From the NCBI GenBank assembly GCA_002101905.1, contig LQPU01000004.1, forward strand, positions 29,380 through 93,379: DNA of 64,000 nucleotides, given 5' to 3'. A model generated the notes under the pieces. That model was not told the DNA's origin and ran no database searches. It worked only from the letters and a program-made list of their open reading frames with translations. The stretch is from Mycobacterium shimoidei. Its GTDB lineage: Bacteria; Actinomycetota; Actinomycetes; Mycobacteriales; Mycobacteriaceae. Below are positions 7,836 through 17,557 of this stretch, piece by piece (the first letter of the stretch is position 1; each line of letters starts with the position of its first letter). A program made the position numbers and the translations under genes.

Positions 7836-8492
7836 ATGACGGTGGATGCCCTGCTGCACTCGATCCCTCCGCTGACGGTGTATTTCGTCGTCGGCATCGT
7901 CGTGGCGATCGAGAGCCTGGGAATCCCGCTGCCGGGCGAAATCGTGCTGGTCGCAGCGGCGCTGCTGTCGTCACGCCACGAGCTGGCGGTCAACCCGCTT
8001 GGCGTCGGCGTGGCCGGGGTGATGGGCGCGGCTGTCGGTGATTCGATCGGCTATTCGATCGGCAGGCGGTTCGGTCTGCGGTTGTTCGATTGGCTGGGCC
8101 GACGGTTTCCGCGGCATTTCGGCCCGGGACACGTGGGTCTCGCGGAACGCGTATTCATGCGGTGGGGCTCGTACGCGGTGTTCTTCGGCCGGTTCATCGC
8201 ACTGTTGAGGATCTTGGCCGGACCGCTCGCCGGCGCCTTGAAGATGCCGTATCGACGTTTCCTGGCCGCCAACGTTGCCGGAGCGATGTGTTGGGCCGGG
8301 GGCACCACCGCGCTGATCTATTCCGCCGGGATCGCGGCCGAGCGTTGGCTCGAGCGGTTCTCCTGGATCGCGTTGGTGGTCGCTGTGCTGGCCGCCACCG
8401 CCGCCGCCGTCACGCTGCGTAAACGCACCGCACAAGCAATTGCGGAATTCGAAGCGGAACAGCGTCAGGAATCCGGCCATACGACAGTTTAG
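7836..8492 (+). CDS. dedA: DedA-family membrane protein (Rv2637-like)
   Basis: The 218-residue polytopic protein has the DedA/VTT signature: ESLGIPLPGEIVLVAAALLSS in the first re-entrant region, GDSIGYSIGRRFG, then VFFGRFIALLRILAGPLAGA. Members are inner-membrane proteins proposed to act as lipid scramblases or flippases, for example for polyprenyl-phosphate or phosphatidylethanolamine. The sequence is close to remembered M. tuberculosis Rv2637, and the next gene resembles Rv2638, so the pair is conserved. The start ATG gives MTVDALLHSIPPL. The C-terminal tail is charged and cytosolic. Confidence 0.88.
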   Translation: MTVDALLHSIPPLTVYFVVGIVVAIESLGIPLPGEIVLVAAALLSSRHELAVNPLGVGVAGVMGAAVGDSIGYSIGRRFGLRLFDWLGRRFPRHFGPGHVGLAERVFMRWGSYAVFFGRFIALLRILAGPLAGALKMPYRRFLAANVAGAMCWAGGTTALIYSAGIAAERWLERFSWIALVVAVLAATAAAVTLRKRTAQAIAEFEAEQRQESGHTTV

Positions 8493-8909
8493 ATAACGCT
8501 TTTGCGGGTGTCCCGGCCGCTCGGGCACAAGTTTGCTATCACGCGTTGTCAAATTTGGCTGCGGCCGGCTACCCAACGAACTCGGCCGGACCATGACTTA
8601 ACGTCGTTAATCCACTAGCGCAGCGCGGTTTTGGCGAATCGTTCCACCCGCGGCCGAACGGGGTTCCGACGGCGACGAGCCGGCTCGGCGCAACCCCCGG
8701 CTGATGTTCGCTCGCTGACTTTTAAAAAAGCCGAATTTACTAGGTATGGCGACCTCTCAGCGCATGCTCAGTGCTTTCTTAACCATCCGCCCATGGACTC
8801 TTGGCGCGCATTGGTGTTATATGAATGAGATCTGTAAATACGACGTCTGTCTTCAGGCACTAGGGCGGGCATCCTTCGCGGCTTTATGCCGAGCGATCAG
8901 GAGTTCACC
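8493..8909. other. Intergenic region, no gene seen
   Basis: This 417-bp gap contains no reading frame with coding character. It includes a relatively AT-rich stretch at about 8719-8745 (CTTTTAAAAAAGCC...GGTAT) that could be a promoter for the STAS gene. The Shine-Dalgarno AGGAG at 8899-8903 belongs to the STAS gene. No hairpin or repeat stands out. Confidence 0.5.
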
Positions 8910-9350
8910 ATGAGCTTTGCCACAGCAGAAACACCGTCCAGTCACTTGATGCTGAGCAGCCGTCTGGTTTCCGAACTGGCGAATGCACGTAGCACCCTAC
9001 GGACCACCACAGAGCGCAACGGTCCGTCCGTAATCGTTTTTGCCGGAGGCGAAGTCGATGCCTCGAACGAGGCCACCTGGCGTCACCTACTGACCGAGGC
9101 CGCAGGCCGCACGAGCCCACCCGGAGCGCTCGTCGTCGACACCAGCGGCCTGGACTTCATGGCTTGCTGTGCCTACGAAGTCCTCGCCGAAGAAGCCGAG
9201 CGCTGCCGGCGTCGCGGCGTGGAGTTGCGCCTTGTCAGCAACCAGCCCGGAGTTGGTCGGGTTGTCAACGCGTGCGGGTTGAGCGAACTGCTGCCCCTCG
9301 ACGCCAGCCTGGACGCCGCGCTTCCCGCCGGCGAGCCAGTCGACTGGTAA
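8910..9350 (+). CDS. STAS-domain protein, anti-sigma-factor antagonist-like (Rv2638-like)
   Basis: The 146-residue protein has one STAS domain: IVFAGGEVDASNEATW, LVVDTSGLDFMACCAYEVL and RLVSNQPGVGRVVNACGL. AGGAG 6 bp upstream of ATG 8910 favours this start over ATG 8886. Anti-sigma antagonists bind RsbW-type kinases and are switched by Ser/Thr phosphorylation in a DSSG-like loop. Here that loop is Ala85-Cys86-Cys87-Ala, so the usual phosphorylation site is missing. It may bind its partner constitutively or respond to thiol redox state; both are inference. Confidence 0.8.
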   Translation: MSFATAETPSSHLMLSSRLVSELANARSTLRTTTERNGPSVIVFAGGEVDASNEATWRHLLTEAAGRTSPPGALVVDTSGLDFMACCAYEVLAEEAERCRRRGVELRLVSNQPGVGRVVNACGLSELLPLDASLDAALPAGEPVDW

Positions 9351-9411
9351 GAATTCGCCTCACCTCCTGCCGCCAAGGTTTACCGCTCGACAGATCGGGC
9401 ATCGTAAAACC

Positions 9412-10461
9412 GTGGGCATCAAAGGCGCTTCCAAACAAGGACAGGTCGTCGTCGTGACCGGCGCCAGCGCTGGAATCGGTCGCGCCACGGCGCAACTACT
9501 CGGCCAGCGAGGCGCCCATGTCGGCCTGCTGGCACGCGGCGAGACGGGTCTGGACGGGGCGGCCGCCGACGTTCTGACCGGCGGCGGCGAGGCGCTGGCG
9601 ATCCCTACCGACGTATCGGACTACGACGCCGTCGAGCAGGCAGCGCAACGCGTCGAGGAACGCTTCGGGCCGATCGACGCATGGATCAACGTCGCCTTCA
9701 GTTCGGTGTTCGCACCGTTCGCGGAGATCACACCGGACGAGTTTCGCAGGGTGACCGAGATCAGCTACCTCGGCTTCGTGTACGGGACGATGGTTGCACT
9801 CAAGCGGTTCCGGGCGCGCAACGCCGGGACAATCGTGCAAGTGGGATCGGCGTTGGGCGATCGCGCCATTCCGCTTCAGTCCGCGTACTGCGGAGCCAAA
9901 CACGCCATCAACGGCTTCACCGAATCGCTGCGAACCGAACTGCTGCACGAGAACAGCAGAGTACGAGTCACCATCGTGCAGATGCCGGCGGTCAACACTC
10001 CCCAATTTTCTTGGGTGCTATCACGTTTGGACAAACACCCACAACCTGTGCCGCCGATCTATCAGCCTGAGGTAGCGGCACGCGGGGTGCTGCATGCGCT
10101 CGATCATCCGCGCCGCAAGCAGTATTGGGTCGGCGCAAGCACCGTCGACACGATCATGGGACAGCGGATGGTGCCCGCGGTGCTCGACCGCTATCTGGCG
10201 CGTACCGGATACGAGTCGCAACAAACAGATCAAAGGGTTCGCTCCGGTAACCCGGCGAACCTTTGGGAACCGCTCGACGGACCAGGCGGCACAGACCATG
10301 GCGCCCATGGCGTGTTCGACGACGAGTCACATGGGCACTGTGCGCAGTTCTGGCTGACTCGACATCGTCGCTCGTTGGTTGCGGCCGGCCTGATGGCGGG
10401 TCTGCTCGCCGCCGGGCGTAGTTTTCGGCCCGCCGGCTCTTCGCCGCTGCGCCGCCCTTAA
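9412..10461 (+). CDS. SDR-family oxidoreductase with C-terminal extension
   Basis: The first 250 residues are a classical short-chain dehydrogenase: VVTGASAGIGRATAQ (TGxxxGIG), INVAFSSVFAPF and the YCGAKHAIN active site. The rest (about residues 250-349) is an extension seen in many mycobacterial SDRs, ending in an Ala/Leu-rich segment (AGLMAGLLAAG) that could dip into the membrane, then a basic tail. The substrate is unknown. The start is GTG 9412. Its stop overlaps the 3' end of the convergent udgX gene by 4 bp. Confidence 0.8.
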   Translation: MGIKGASKQGQVVVVTGASAGIGRATAQLLGQRGAHVGLLARGETGLDGAAADVLTGGGEALAIPTDVSDYDAVEQAAQRVEERFGPIDAWINVAFSSVFAPFAEITPDEFRRVTEISYLGFVYGTMVALKRFRARNAGTIVQVGSALGDRAIPLQSAYCGAKHAINGFTESLRTELLHENSRVRVTIVQMPAVNTPQFSWVLSRLDKHPQPVPPIYQPEVAARGVLHALDHPRRKQYWVGASTVDTIMGQRMVPAVLDRYLARTGYESQQTDQRVRSGNPANLWEPLDGPGGTDHGAHGVFDDESHGHCAQFWLTRHRRSLVAAGLMAGLLAAGRSFRPAGSSPLRRP

Positions 10462-11120
10462 ACGGTGGATAACCCGCTGCGGGCGCTGCGCAGATCATCG
10501 ACGAATGACGCGAACGCCTTCTCCCGATCGGTGCGGTCACGAAGTACCGCCGACGGGTGCACGGTGGCTACCAGCTGCGGCGTGGGGTCGGCCCGCACAC
10601 CGAGGCCGTCAGGCAGCTGCAGCAGCTCTCCCCGGTGTGCCGATACCCGAAATGCCGGGCCCAGCACTGCTTGGGCCGCGGTGGCGCCGAGCAGCACGAT
10701 CAGCTCGGGTTGCAGCGCGTCGATCTCGGCGATGAGCCAGGGCCGACAGGCCACGACTTCGGTGCGACTGGGTTTTTGGTGTATTCGTCGTTTGCCGTTC
10801 TTGCGGGTGAACTTGAAGTGCTTGACGGCATTGGTTTGATACGTCAGATCCGGATCGATGCCCGCGTCGTCGAGCGCGCGCGCCAGCAGCCGGCCGGCCG
10901 GCCCGACGAAGGGCAGTCCCTCGATGTCCTCGCGGTCGCCGGGCTGTTCGCCGACCAGCATGAGCGGTGCATCCGGCTGCCCATGCCCGAAGACGGTCTG
11001 GGATGCGTTCTTGTAGAGCGTGCAGCCGTGGCAGCAGCTTGCCGCGGCTTCCAGCGAAGCCAAGCTGCGATTGTCGGGCAGATAGCCTTCCGCCCCGGCC
11101 AGCCCGGCCGCCCCGGCCAT
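10458..11120 (-). CDS. udgX: UdgX, covalent uracil-DNA-binding glycosylase
   Basis: This is a 220-residue family-4-type uracil-DNA glycosylase homologue. It has motif A GEQPGDRED at residues 57-65, the N-terminal CHGC iron-sulfur cysteines at 30-33, the diagnostic KRRIH loop at 110-114 and motif B VHPSAVLR at 187-194. In M. smegmatis UdgX the loop histidine (here His114) becomes covalently joined to the abasic site after uracil excision. Enzyme action is suicidal in that family. It follows a hemerythrin gene by 5 bp on the same strand, suggesting one transcript. Confidence 0.9.
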   Translation of the reverse strand: MAGAAGLAGAEGYLPDNRSLASLEAAASCCHGCTLYKNASQTVFGHGQPDAPLMLVGEQPGDREDIEGLPFVGPAGRLLARALDDAGIDPDLTYQTNAVKHFKFTRKNGKRRIHQKPSRTEVVACRPWLIAEIDALQPELIVLLGATAAQAVLGPAFRVSAHRGELLQLPDGLGVRADPTPQLVATVHPSAVLRDRTDREKAFASFVDDLRSARSGLSTV

Positions 11121-11125
11121 TGGAA

Positions 11126-11683
11126 TCAGCGATTGCCGGTGACGATGTCGCGGGCGCGATCAAGCATCGCCGCGAACGGCCCCGCCATGAGGTTCGCGAG
11201 CTGGGACTCCACGCCCGGGTGCGGATGGGTCGGCGCGATCGCTTCGGCGAGCTTGGCGGCGCGACCCATCTTTTCGAGTTCGTCGCTGCTCAGTTCGCGC
11301 TGTAGCTTGGCGAACTCCTGCTTTTCTTCTCGTTCGGCATGCTTGGCCACGGTGTCACGAAATTTCGTCAGTTCAGTGGCGAACTCGGGCGAGCCGACGT
11401 CGAGCTTCTCCAACAGGGTGAGGGTCACTTTCGCGGCGTGTTCTTCTTTGAGCCGGGCAGTTACCACGTCTTTGCCGTTAGACAGCTTGCGCTTGGCGCG
11501 CGGGTGGACGATTTCCTCCTCGGCCGTCTCATGCACTGCAAGCAGGCGTCGCAGCTTGACGAACGGCGCCTGACGGTCGTCGCCCGTGGCATTGAGGGTC
11601 TCGTCGAACAGTCCCTTGATCTGTTCGTGCTGGCTGACAAGGAACTCGACGACGTCGGTCGGTGTCTTGGCGGCGTCCGGCAT
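11126..11683 (-). CDS. Hemerythrin HHE-domain protein
   Basis: The 185-residue all-helical protein starts MPDAAKTPTDVVEFL. Candidate iron ligands are the histidines in SQHEQIKGLF, VHETAEEEIVHP, KEEHAAKVTL and AKHAEREEKQEF, the HHE pattern of two repeats. GAGGAGG lies 6 bp before ATG 11683, which decides against the in-frame upstream start. Mycobacterial HHE proteins have been linked to oxidative and nitrosative stress and to sigF-dependent hydrogen peroxide responses. Here it shares a probable operon with udgX, suggesting a DNA-damage or oxidative role, by inference. Confidence 0.85.
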   Translation of the reverse strand: MPDAAKTPTDVVEFLVSQHEQIKGLFDETLNATGDDRQAPFVKLRRLLAVHETAEEEIVHPRAKRKLSNGKDVVTARLKEEHAAKVTLTLLEKLDVGSPEFATELTKFRDTVAKHAEREEKQEFAKLQRELSSDELEKMGRAAKLAEAIAPTHPHPGVESQLANLMAGPFAAMLDRARDIVTGNR

Positions 11684-11770
11684 TGGTTGCCTCCTCACAT
11701 AGGGAGTGGCGCGCGGGCTGTCGATGCGCGCAAAAAAGACGGCTACCCGACGGGTCTGGCCACGAAACGC

Positions 11771-12859
11771 GTGTACCGGCGGGCTGCCCGGGGTACCTCA
11801 TCGAACGTGGTCACCGCATTCCGGCACTGGTGTACCGCCACGGCCGCCGTCGCTGTTGTGGTCGGGGGGTGTTCGTCGCCCCAGCAGCCGGAAAGCACGC
11901 CCGAGGTGACCCTCGTCGAAGTCGGCGCAGCACTGCACAGCCCGATCTGGTCCTACGGCGATCACACCCTGCTGGCGCTCACCGACGATCGCCGATTGGC
12001 GAAGATCAGCGGCGCGGAAAGCAGTGCGGCCGTGCACACGGCACAGACCGCGCTGTCGACGCCACTCGATGCCGGCCGCAATCTGCAAATCAGCCAGATG
12101 GACGACCGGTACGTCTACGTGCCGGAGCCACGGCGAAATCGGGTGGCGGTGGTCGACATCGCCAGCCTGCAATCCGTCGGCGATTTCGACGCCGGTCCCG
12201 CTCCCGATTACCTGTCCGAGGACGCCGGGATGCGCATCCTGCTGGCGCTGTCGGCCGACGGGTCATCGGTGACACCGGTGGAGGAGCACGGCTACCGGAA
12301 GTTGGCGACCGCCGACATCACCGGCGGTCGCGCGGACTCGATCGACGGCTCCAACCGCGGACGCTTGATCGACTACCACGTCTACGGGCCATCCGGAATC
12401 CGGTATTACAAGGGGCCCTCGTCGCCTCCCGAGGAACGCGGCGCGCTGGCCATGGACGTCGCCGCGTCAGCGGGCAACAGCACCAAAGTCACCCGCATCT
12501 ATGTCGCCGACCACCGCCACGGCCTTCTGTCCGCCATCGATTCCCGCCGTGAAGGCCAAGGGATGGAGCTGGTCGGTCAAGCACAGGTGTCGTCGTCGCC
12601 GATCCGCTACATCGGCACAGACGACACCCGGATCTACGCGGTGACCGACCACGAACTGGTGACCCTGGAGATCGCCAGCTTCGCCGGCTACCCGAACTAC
12701 AAGATGAATGTGATCCACACGGTTGATTACCGCTCGAATCTGCCTGCCGGCCAAGCAAAGTCGGCGGCACTGTCGGGCATCGCGGTTGGGCCGCACCGAG
12801 TTTTCCTCACCCTGCGCGGCACCAATTATGTGGTCGGTGTCGCGAAGCCACATCTGTGA
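11771..12859 (+). CDS. Putative lipoprotein with beta-propeller-like repeats
   Basis: The N-terminus has basic residues, the hydrophobic stretch ATAAVAVVV and the lipobox VVGGC, so the mature protein should be lipid-anchored outside the membrane. The body shows recurring strands such as TLLALTDDRRLAKI, RYVYVPEPRRNRVAVVDI and TRIYAVTDHELVTL that resemble propeller blades. No catalytic motif is visible and I do not recognise an orthologue. The start is uncertain: GTG 11771 gives a typical signal peptide, GTG 11807 a shorter one. The next gene follows after 10 bp. Confidence 0.7.
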   Translation: MYRRAARGTSSNVVTAFRHWCTATAAVAVVVGGCSSPQQPESTPEVTLVEVGAALHSPIWSYGDHTLLALTDDRRLAKISGAESSAAVHTAQTALSTPLDAGRNLQISQMDDRYVYVPEPRRNRVAVVDIASLQSVGDFDAGPAPDYLSEDAGMRILLALSADGSSVTPVEEHGYRKLATADITGGRADSIDGSNRGRLIDYHVYGPSGIRYYKGPSSPPEERGALAMDVAASAGNSTKVTRIYVADHRHGLLSAIDSRREGQGMELVGQAQVSSSPIRYIGTDDTRIYAVTDHELVTLEIASFAGYPNYKMNVIHTVDYRSNLPAGQAKSAALSGIAVGPHRVFLTLRGTNYVVGVAKPHL

Positions 12860-12869
12860 GGGAGGACCG

Positions 12870-13238
12870 ATGACGGTACCGGTCGGTGTCGATGACGATT
12901 TCGAGTGGATCAACGAGCAGGTACAGGCGCTGAAGCGGCTCGGAGAAAAGGAAGGACTCGACGAGGGCGAACGCTACGACTTTTCCATCCGGTGGGGCAC
13001 GGCCCTGTCCGGGCGGCTGCGGCGGCTGGTGCACTACAGCGCCCAGGGCATGCTCACCGAGGCCGACGAGCGCCGGTTTCAGGCGCTGTGTGATGAGCTA
13101 CGCCGGCTTTCGGAGCTGATCGATCGATTCGAGCTGGCTCAACCAATGTTCACCGATCCCCCACCCGCGAAGGCTAAACGGCATCGGGGAGTTCGACTGT
13201 CCAACTCGCGGCGCGAGGGGCGTCTGCGTTCCGGATGA
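12870..13238 (+). CDS. Hypothetical protein, helical and charged
   Basis: The 122-residue protein starts MTVPVGVDDDFEW after GGAGGA at 12861-12866, a clear ribosome binding site. It is rich in charged helices (QVQALKRLGEKEGL, ADERRFQALCDELRRLSELIDRFE) and has no signal peptide or membrane segment. It is probably co-transcribed with the lipoprotein upstream. The last 20 residues are very basic and overlap the 3' end of the convergent zinc-ribbon gene by 65 bp, so the natural stop may have been lost. The function is unknown. Confidence 0.65.
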   Translation: MTVPVGVDDDFEWINEQVQALKRLGEKEGLDEGERYDFSIRWGTALSGRLRRLVHYSAQGMLTEADERRFQALCDELRRLSELIDRFELAQPMFTDPPPAKAKRHRGVRLSNSRREGRLRSG

Positions 13239-13491
13239 GGAAGTCCTTCTCCTGCAGTCTGATTCCGGTGCGCGGCTTAGGGCAATCCGGGTTGCGGCAG
13301 GTCAGCGCAATCATGTAGGCGTCGTCGTCCTCGTCAAGGAATAGGAACCCGAGGTAAAGTGCATCGCCGACATCGAATTCGGTTGCTCCACAAGCATCGC
13401 AGTAACCGCCCTTCGCGGTGAGCTGCTCGGTAACCGCATCGCGCTCGGCGGGCGTCAGCGAAACCAATTCGGGGCGAACCATGCCGGTCAT
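13174..13491 (-). CDS. Small zinc-ribbon protein
   Basis: This 105-residue protein starts MTGMVRPELVSL. It has a probable four-cysteine zinc site formed by CDACG and CRNPDC, separated by an acidic stretch (FLDEDDDAY). It begins 2 bp after the stop of the cytochrome b/molybdopterin fusion gene, so it is almost certainly co-translated with it. It may be an accessory or assembly factor for that enzyme, by inference. An ORF reading through from farther upstream in this frame is antisense-type noise. Confidence 0.7.
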   Translation of the reverse strand: MTGMVRPELVSLTPAERDAVTEQLTAKGGYCDACGATEFDVGDALYLGFLFLDEDDDAYMIALTCRNPDCPKPRTGIRLQEKDFLIRNADAPRAASWTVELPDAV

Positions 13492-13493
13492 CG

Positions 13494-14981
13494 TCAGATC
13501 TCCACGTCCTTGTCGTAGTGGATGTTGTCCTCGCGCCAGCCGCCCAAACCCATGCCGATTCCACGGTAGTCGTCGACCAACTCGATCTGGTTTATCCACT
13601 TGGCCATCTTGAACCCGACCTGAGTCTCCACTCGCAGCCGCAGCGGCGCCCCGTGTTTGATAGGCAACGGATTGCCGTTCATCTCGTAGGCCAAAATCGT
13701 TTGGGGTTTGTAAGCCAGTTCCATGTCGATGATCTCGTAAAACTGACCCAACCCGTCGGAGCTGGGCTCGTCGCGGCTGTTGTCCTGCATGGTGAGCAGA
13801 CAGATGTACCGGGCCTGCGGCAGCGGCTTGACTTCCTCCAGCAGCCGGCTCAGGTGAATGCCGGTCCACTGACCAATGCTCGTCCAGCCCTGCACACAGT
13901 TGTGCAGCACCCGCTGTGTTTGCGGTTCGCCCAGCGCAGCCAGCCCAGCCAGATCCAGTGTGACCGGTTTTTCGACCAGGCCGCCGACCCGTAGCCGGTA
14001 GTCGACGAAGTTGTGCACCGCCATCACCTTGTACTCGTCCGAACACGGCGGCTTGCCGTTGACCCGGTGTTCCTCAGAGAGCTTGGTCACCGGATAGTTC
14101 TGTCGGGAATTCAACGGCCGCAACAGCATCAGTTTGGCGCGGGTGTTGATGGCGCCCAGGATTTTGTGCACCTGCACCGGCCGGCGCAGGCTCCATACCG
14201 TCGCGGCGACGTGAACGGCGACGATCGCGCCGACGATCACCAACGACAAGAACGTCGCCCAGTTGATGTTGCGGACGGAACCGAAAATCATCGCGGCATT
14301 CAGCTGGCCCCAACCCCAGAAGAACACCATCGACAAATGGATCACGATGAAAATCAGGAAAGAGAGCAGCCCGAAGAAATGCAGGTTGCGGGCCCACTGC
14401 CGTCCGCCCCACATCCGCACGTACCACGGGAAGCGTGCCTCGATCGCCGGGGATTGCGCGGCGCCGGTCAAAATCTGAAATGGCGCAAGCACAAAGATGA
14501 CCGCGGCGTAGGCCAGCTTCTGGATGGCATCCAGCGGTTCGCTGGGCAATAGCGGCGGCAGGTTGAACGTCATGTAGGCGACGATGTCGTTCCACGCCTC
14601 GGGAAATATCGACCACGAGTAGGGCCAGTACCGGTGCCACTGCCCAGTCGCGAACAACAGGATGTAGTACGACAGGCCGACCAGAATCCAGCCGATCACC
14701 GCGGTGAAATGCCAGTGCCGGCCCATGCCCAGCTTCTTGTGGCCGGGCAAGGCAACGATCGAGCTGTAGGACTCTTCCTCGTCAAGAGTGTCGTAGAGCT
14801 TGTTGGTCGGCATTTGCTTGGGGGTGAAGCGTGCCCACTCGGTGCCGGGTTTGCTGTCCTCGCGCCAATACAGCTTGGGGTGGGTGCCCAAAATCTCGAT
14901 CCCGCTGCGCAACAGCAGCGTCAGAAACAGCACATTGAGCCAGTGATCGATCCGCAGCCACACCGGGTAGTCGAACGTCAT
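13494..14981 (-). CDS. Cytochrome b / molybdopterin oxidoreductase fusion
   Basis: The 495-residue protein joins two modules. Residues 1-290 form a cytochrome b561/formate-dehydrogenase gamma-like membrane unit: DHWLNVLFLTLLLRSG, GRHWHFTAVIGWILVG, NLHFFGLLSFLIFIVIHLSM with likely haem histidines. Residues 310-495 form a sulfite-oxidase-fold molybdopterin domain with the candidate Mo-ligand cysteine near residue 363 in HNCVQGWTS. Such a protein could oxidise or reduce a small substrate and exchange electrons with the quinone pool. It starts one base inside the stop of the upstream membrane gene and is followed by the zinc-ribbon gene. Confidence 0.8.
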   Translation of the reverse strand: MTFDYPVWLRIDHWLNVLFLTLLLRSGIEILGTHPKLYWREDSKPGTEWARFTPKQMPTNKLYDTLDEEESYSSIVALPGHKKLGMGRHWHFTAVIGWILVGLSYYILLFATGQWHRYWPYSWSIFPEAWNDIVAYMTFNLPPLLPSEPLDAIQKLAYAAVIFVLAPFQILTGAAQSPAIEARFPWYVRMWGGRQWARNLHFFGLLSFLIFIVIHLSMVFFWGWGQLNAAMIFGSVRNINWATFLSLVIVGAIVAVHVAATVWSLRRPVQVHKILGAINTRAKLMLLRPLNSRQNYPVTKLSEEHRVNGKPPCSDEYKVMAVHNFVDYRLRVGGLVEKPVTLDLAGLAALGEPQTQRVLHNCVQGWTSIGQWTGIHLSRLLEEVKPLPQARYICLLTMQDNSRDEPSSDGLGQFYEIIDMELAYKPQTILAYEMNGNPLPIKHGAPLRLRVETQVGFKMAKWINQIELVDDYRGIGMGLGGWREDNIHYDKDVEI

Positions 14982-15466
14982 CAGTCGTGCCAGTTCTGCC
15001 GTTGCGGATAGGCCACGTTGATGCCTGATAGCACCGAAAGGTGGACTGCGACGAATCCCATTGCAAACGTCGCTGCCAGATTGCCCGGCGCCACGTCCCA
15101 GCGGCCGGTCAGAGCCACCAGCCCCGGTAGACTGACCGGTCTGCTCGCTATATACAAGCCGAGAAAGACGACCGATACCGCATCACCCAGCAGCCAGCCG
15201 AGTTGCGGCACACGCGGATTCACGCTGAGCCACATCATGGCCGCAGCGAGTAGGCATCCGACGATCAGCACCACGGCGTAGACGACGAAATATGTCGGCG
15301 GCGCGGTTTCGCGGGTGACGACATACAGGTGTGTCACCACGATGCCGAGCAGCAGCAGGCAGCCGAGTGCGGTTATCGTGCGCGGCAGGTCGAACGCGAC
15401 GTAGCCGCCCAGGCGCAGCATCCGGTACACCCGGCTGCGTTCCCACAGGCGCGCGAGCAGGCCCAC
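14981..15466 (-). CDS. Four-helix membrane protein of the cytochrome b/Mo operon
   Basis: The 161-residue protein has four predicted transmembrane segments: TALGCLLLLGIVVTHLYVV, YFVVYAVVLIVGCLLAAAMM, LLGDAVSVVFLGLYIA and NLAATFAMGFVAVHLSVL. Its stop shares one base with the ATG of the cytochrome b/molybdopterin gene (TGATG), so translation is coupled. It has a few histidines but no haem motif I can assign. A subunit or insertion role for the fusion enzyme is inferred from position only. Confidence 0.7.
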   Translation of the reverse strand: MGLLARLWERSRVYRMLRLGGYVAFDLPRTITALGCLLLLGIVVTHLYVVTRETAPPTYFVVYAVVLIVGCLLAAAMMWLSVNPRVPQLGWLLGDAVSVVFLGLYIASRPVSLPGLVALTGRWDVAPGNLAATFAMGFVAVHLSVLSGINVAYPQRQNWHD

Positions 15467-15577
15467 CGCCGGGAGGTACCCGGCCCGACCTCAGGACAAA
15501 CCACAAAACGCCGCAGTCGACCCGGCTTGGTAGCCTTTGCGAGGGCTACAGGGTCGGGAGGGGGTCCGGGAGGGTAG

Positions 15578-17548
<1,971 letters not shown>

Positions 17549-17557
17549 GAACTGGGC

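Noticed and set aside
8719..8746. SigF-like promoter before the STAS gene
   Set aside because: The -10-like GGTAT is present but the -35 GTTT is not at correct distance; too weak to list.
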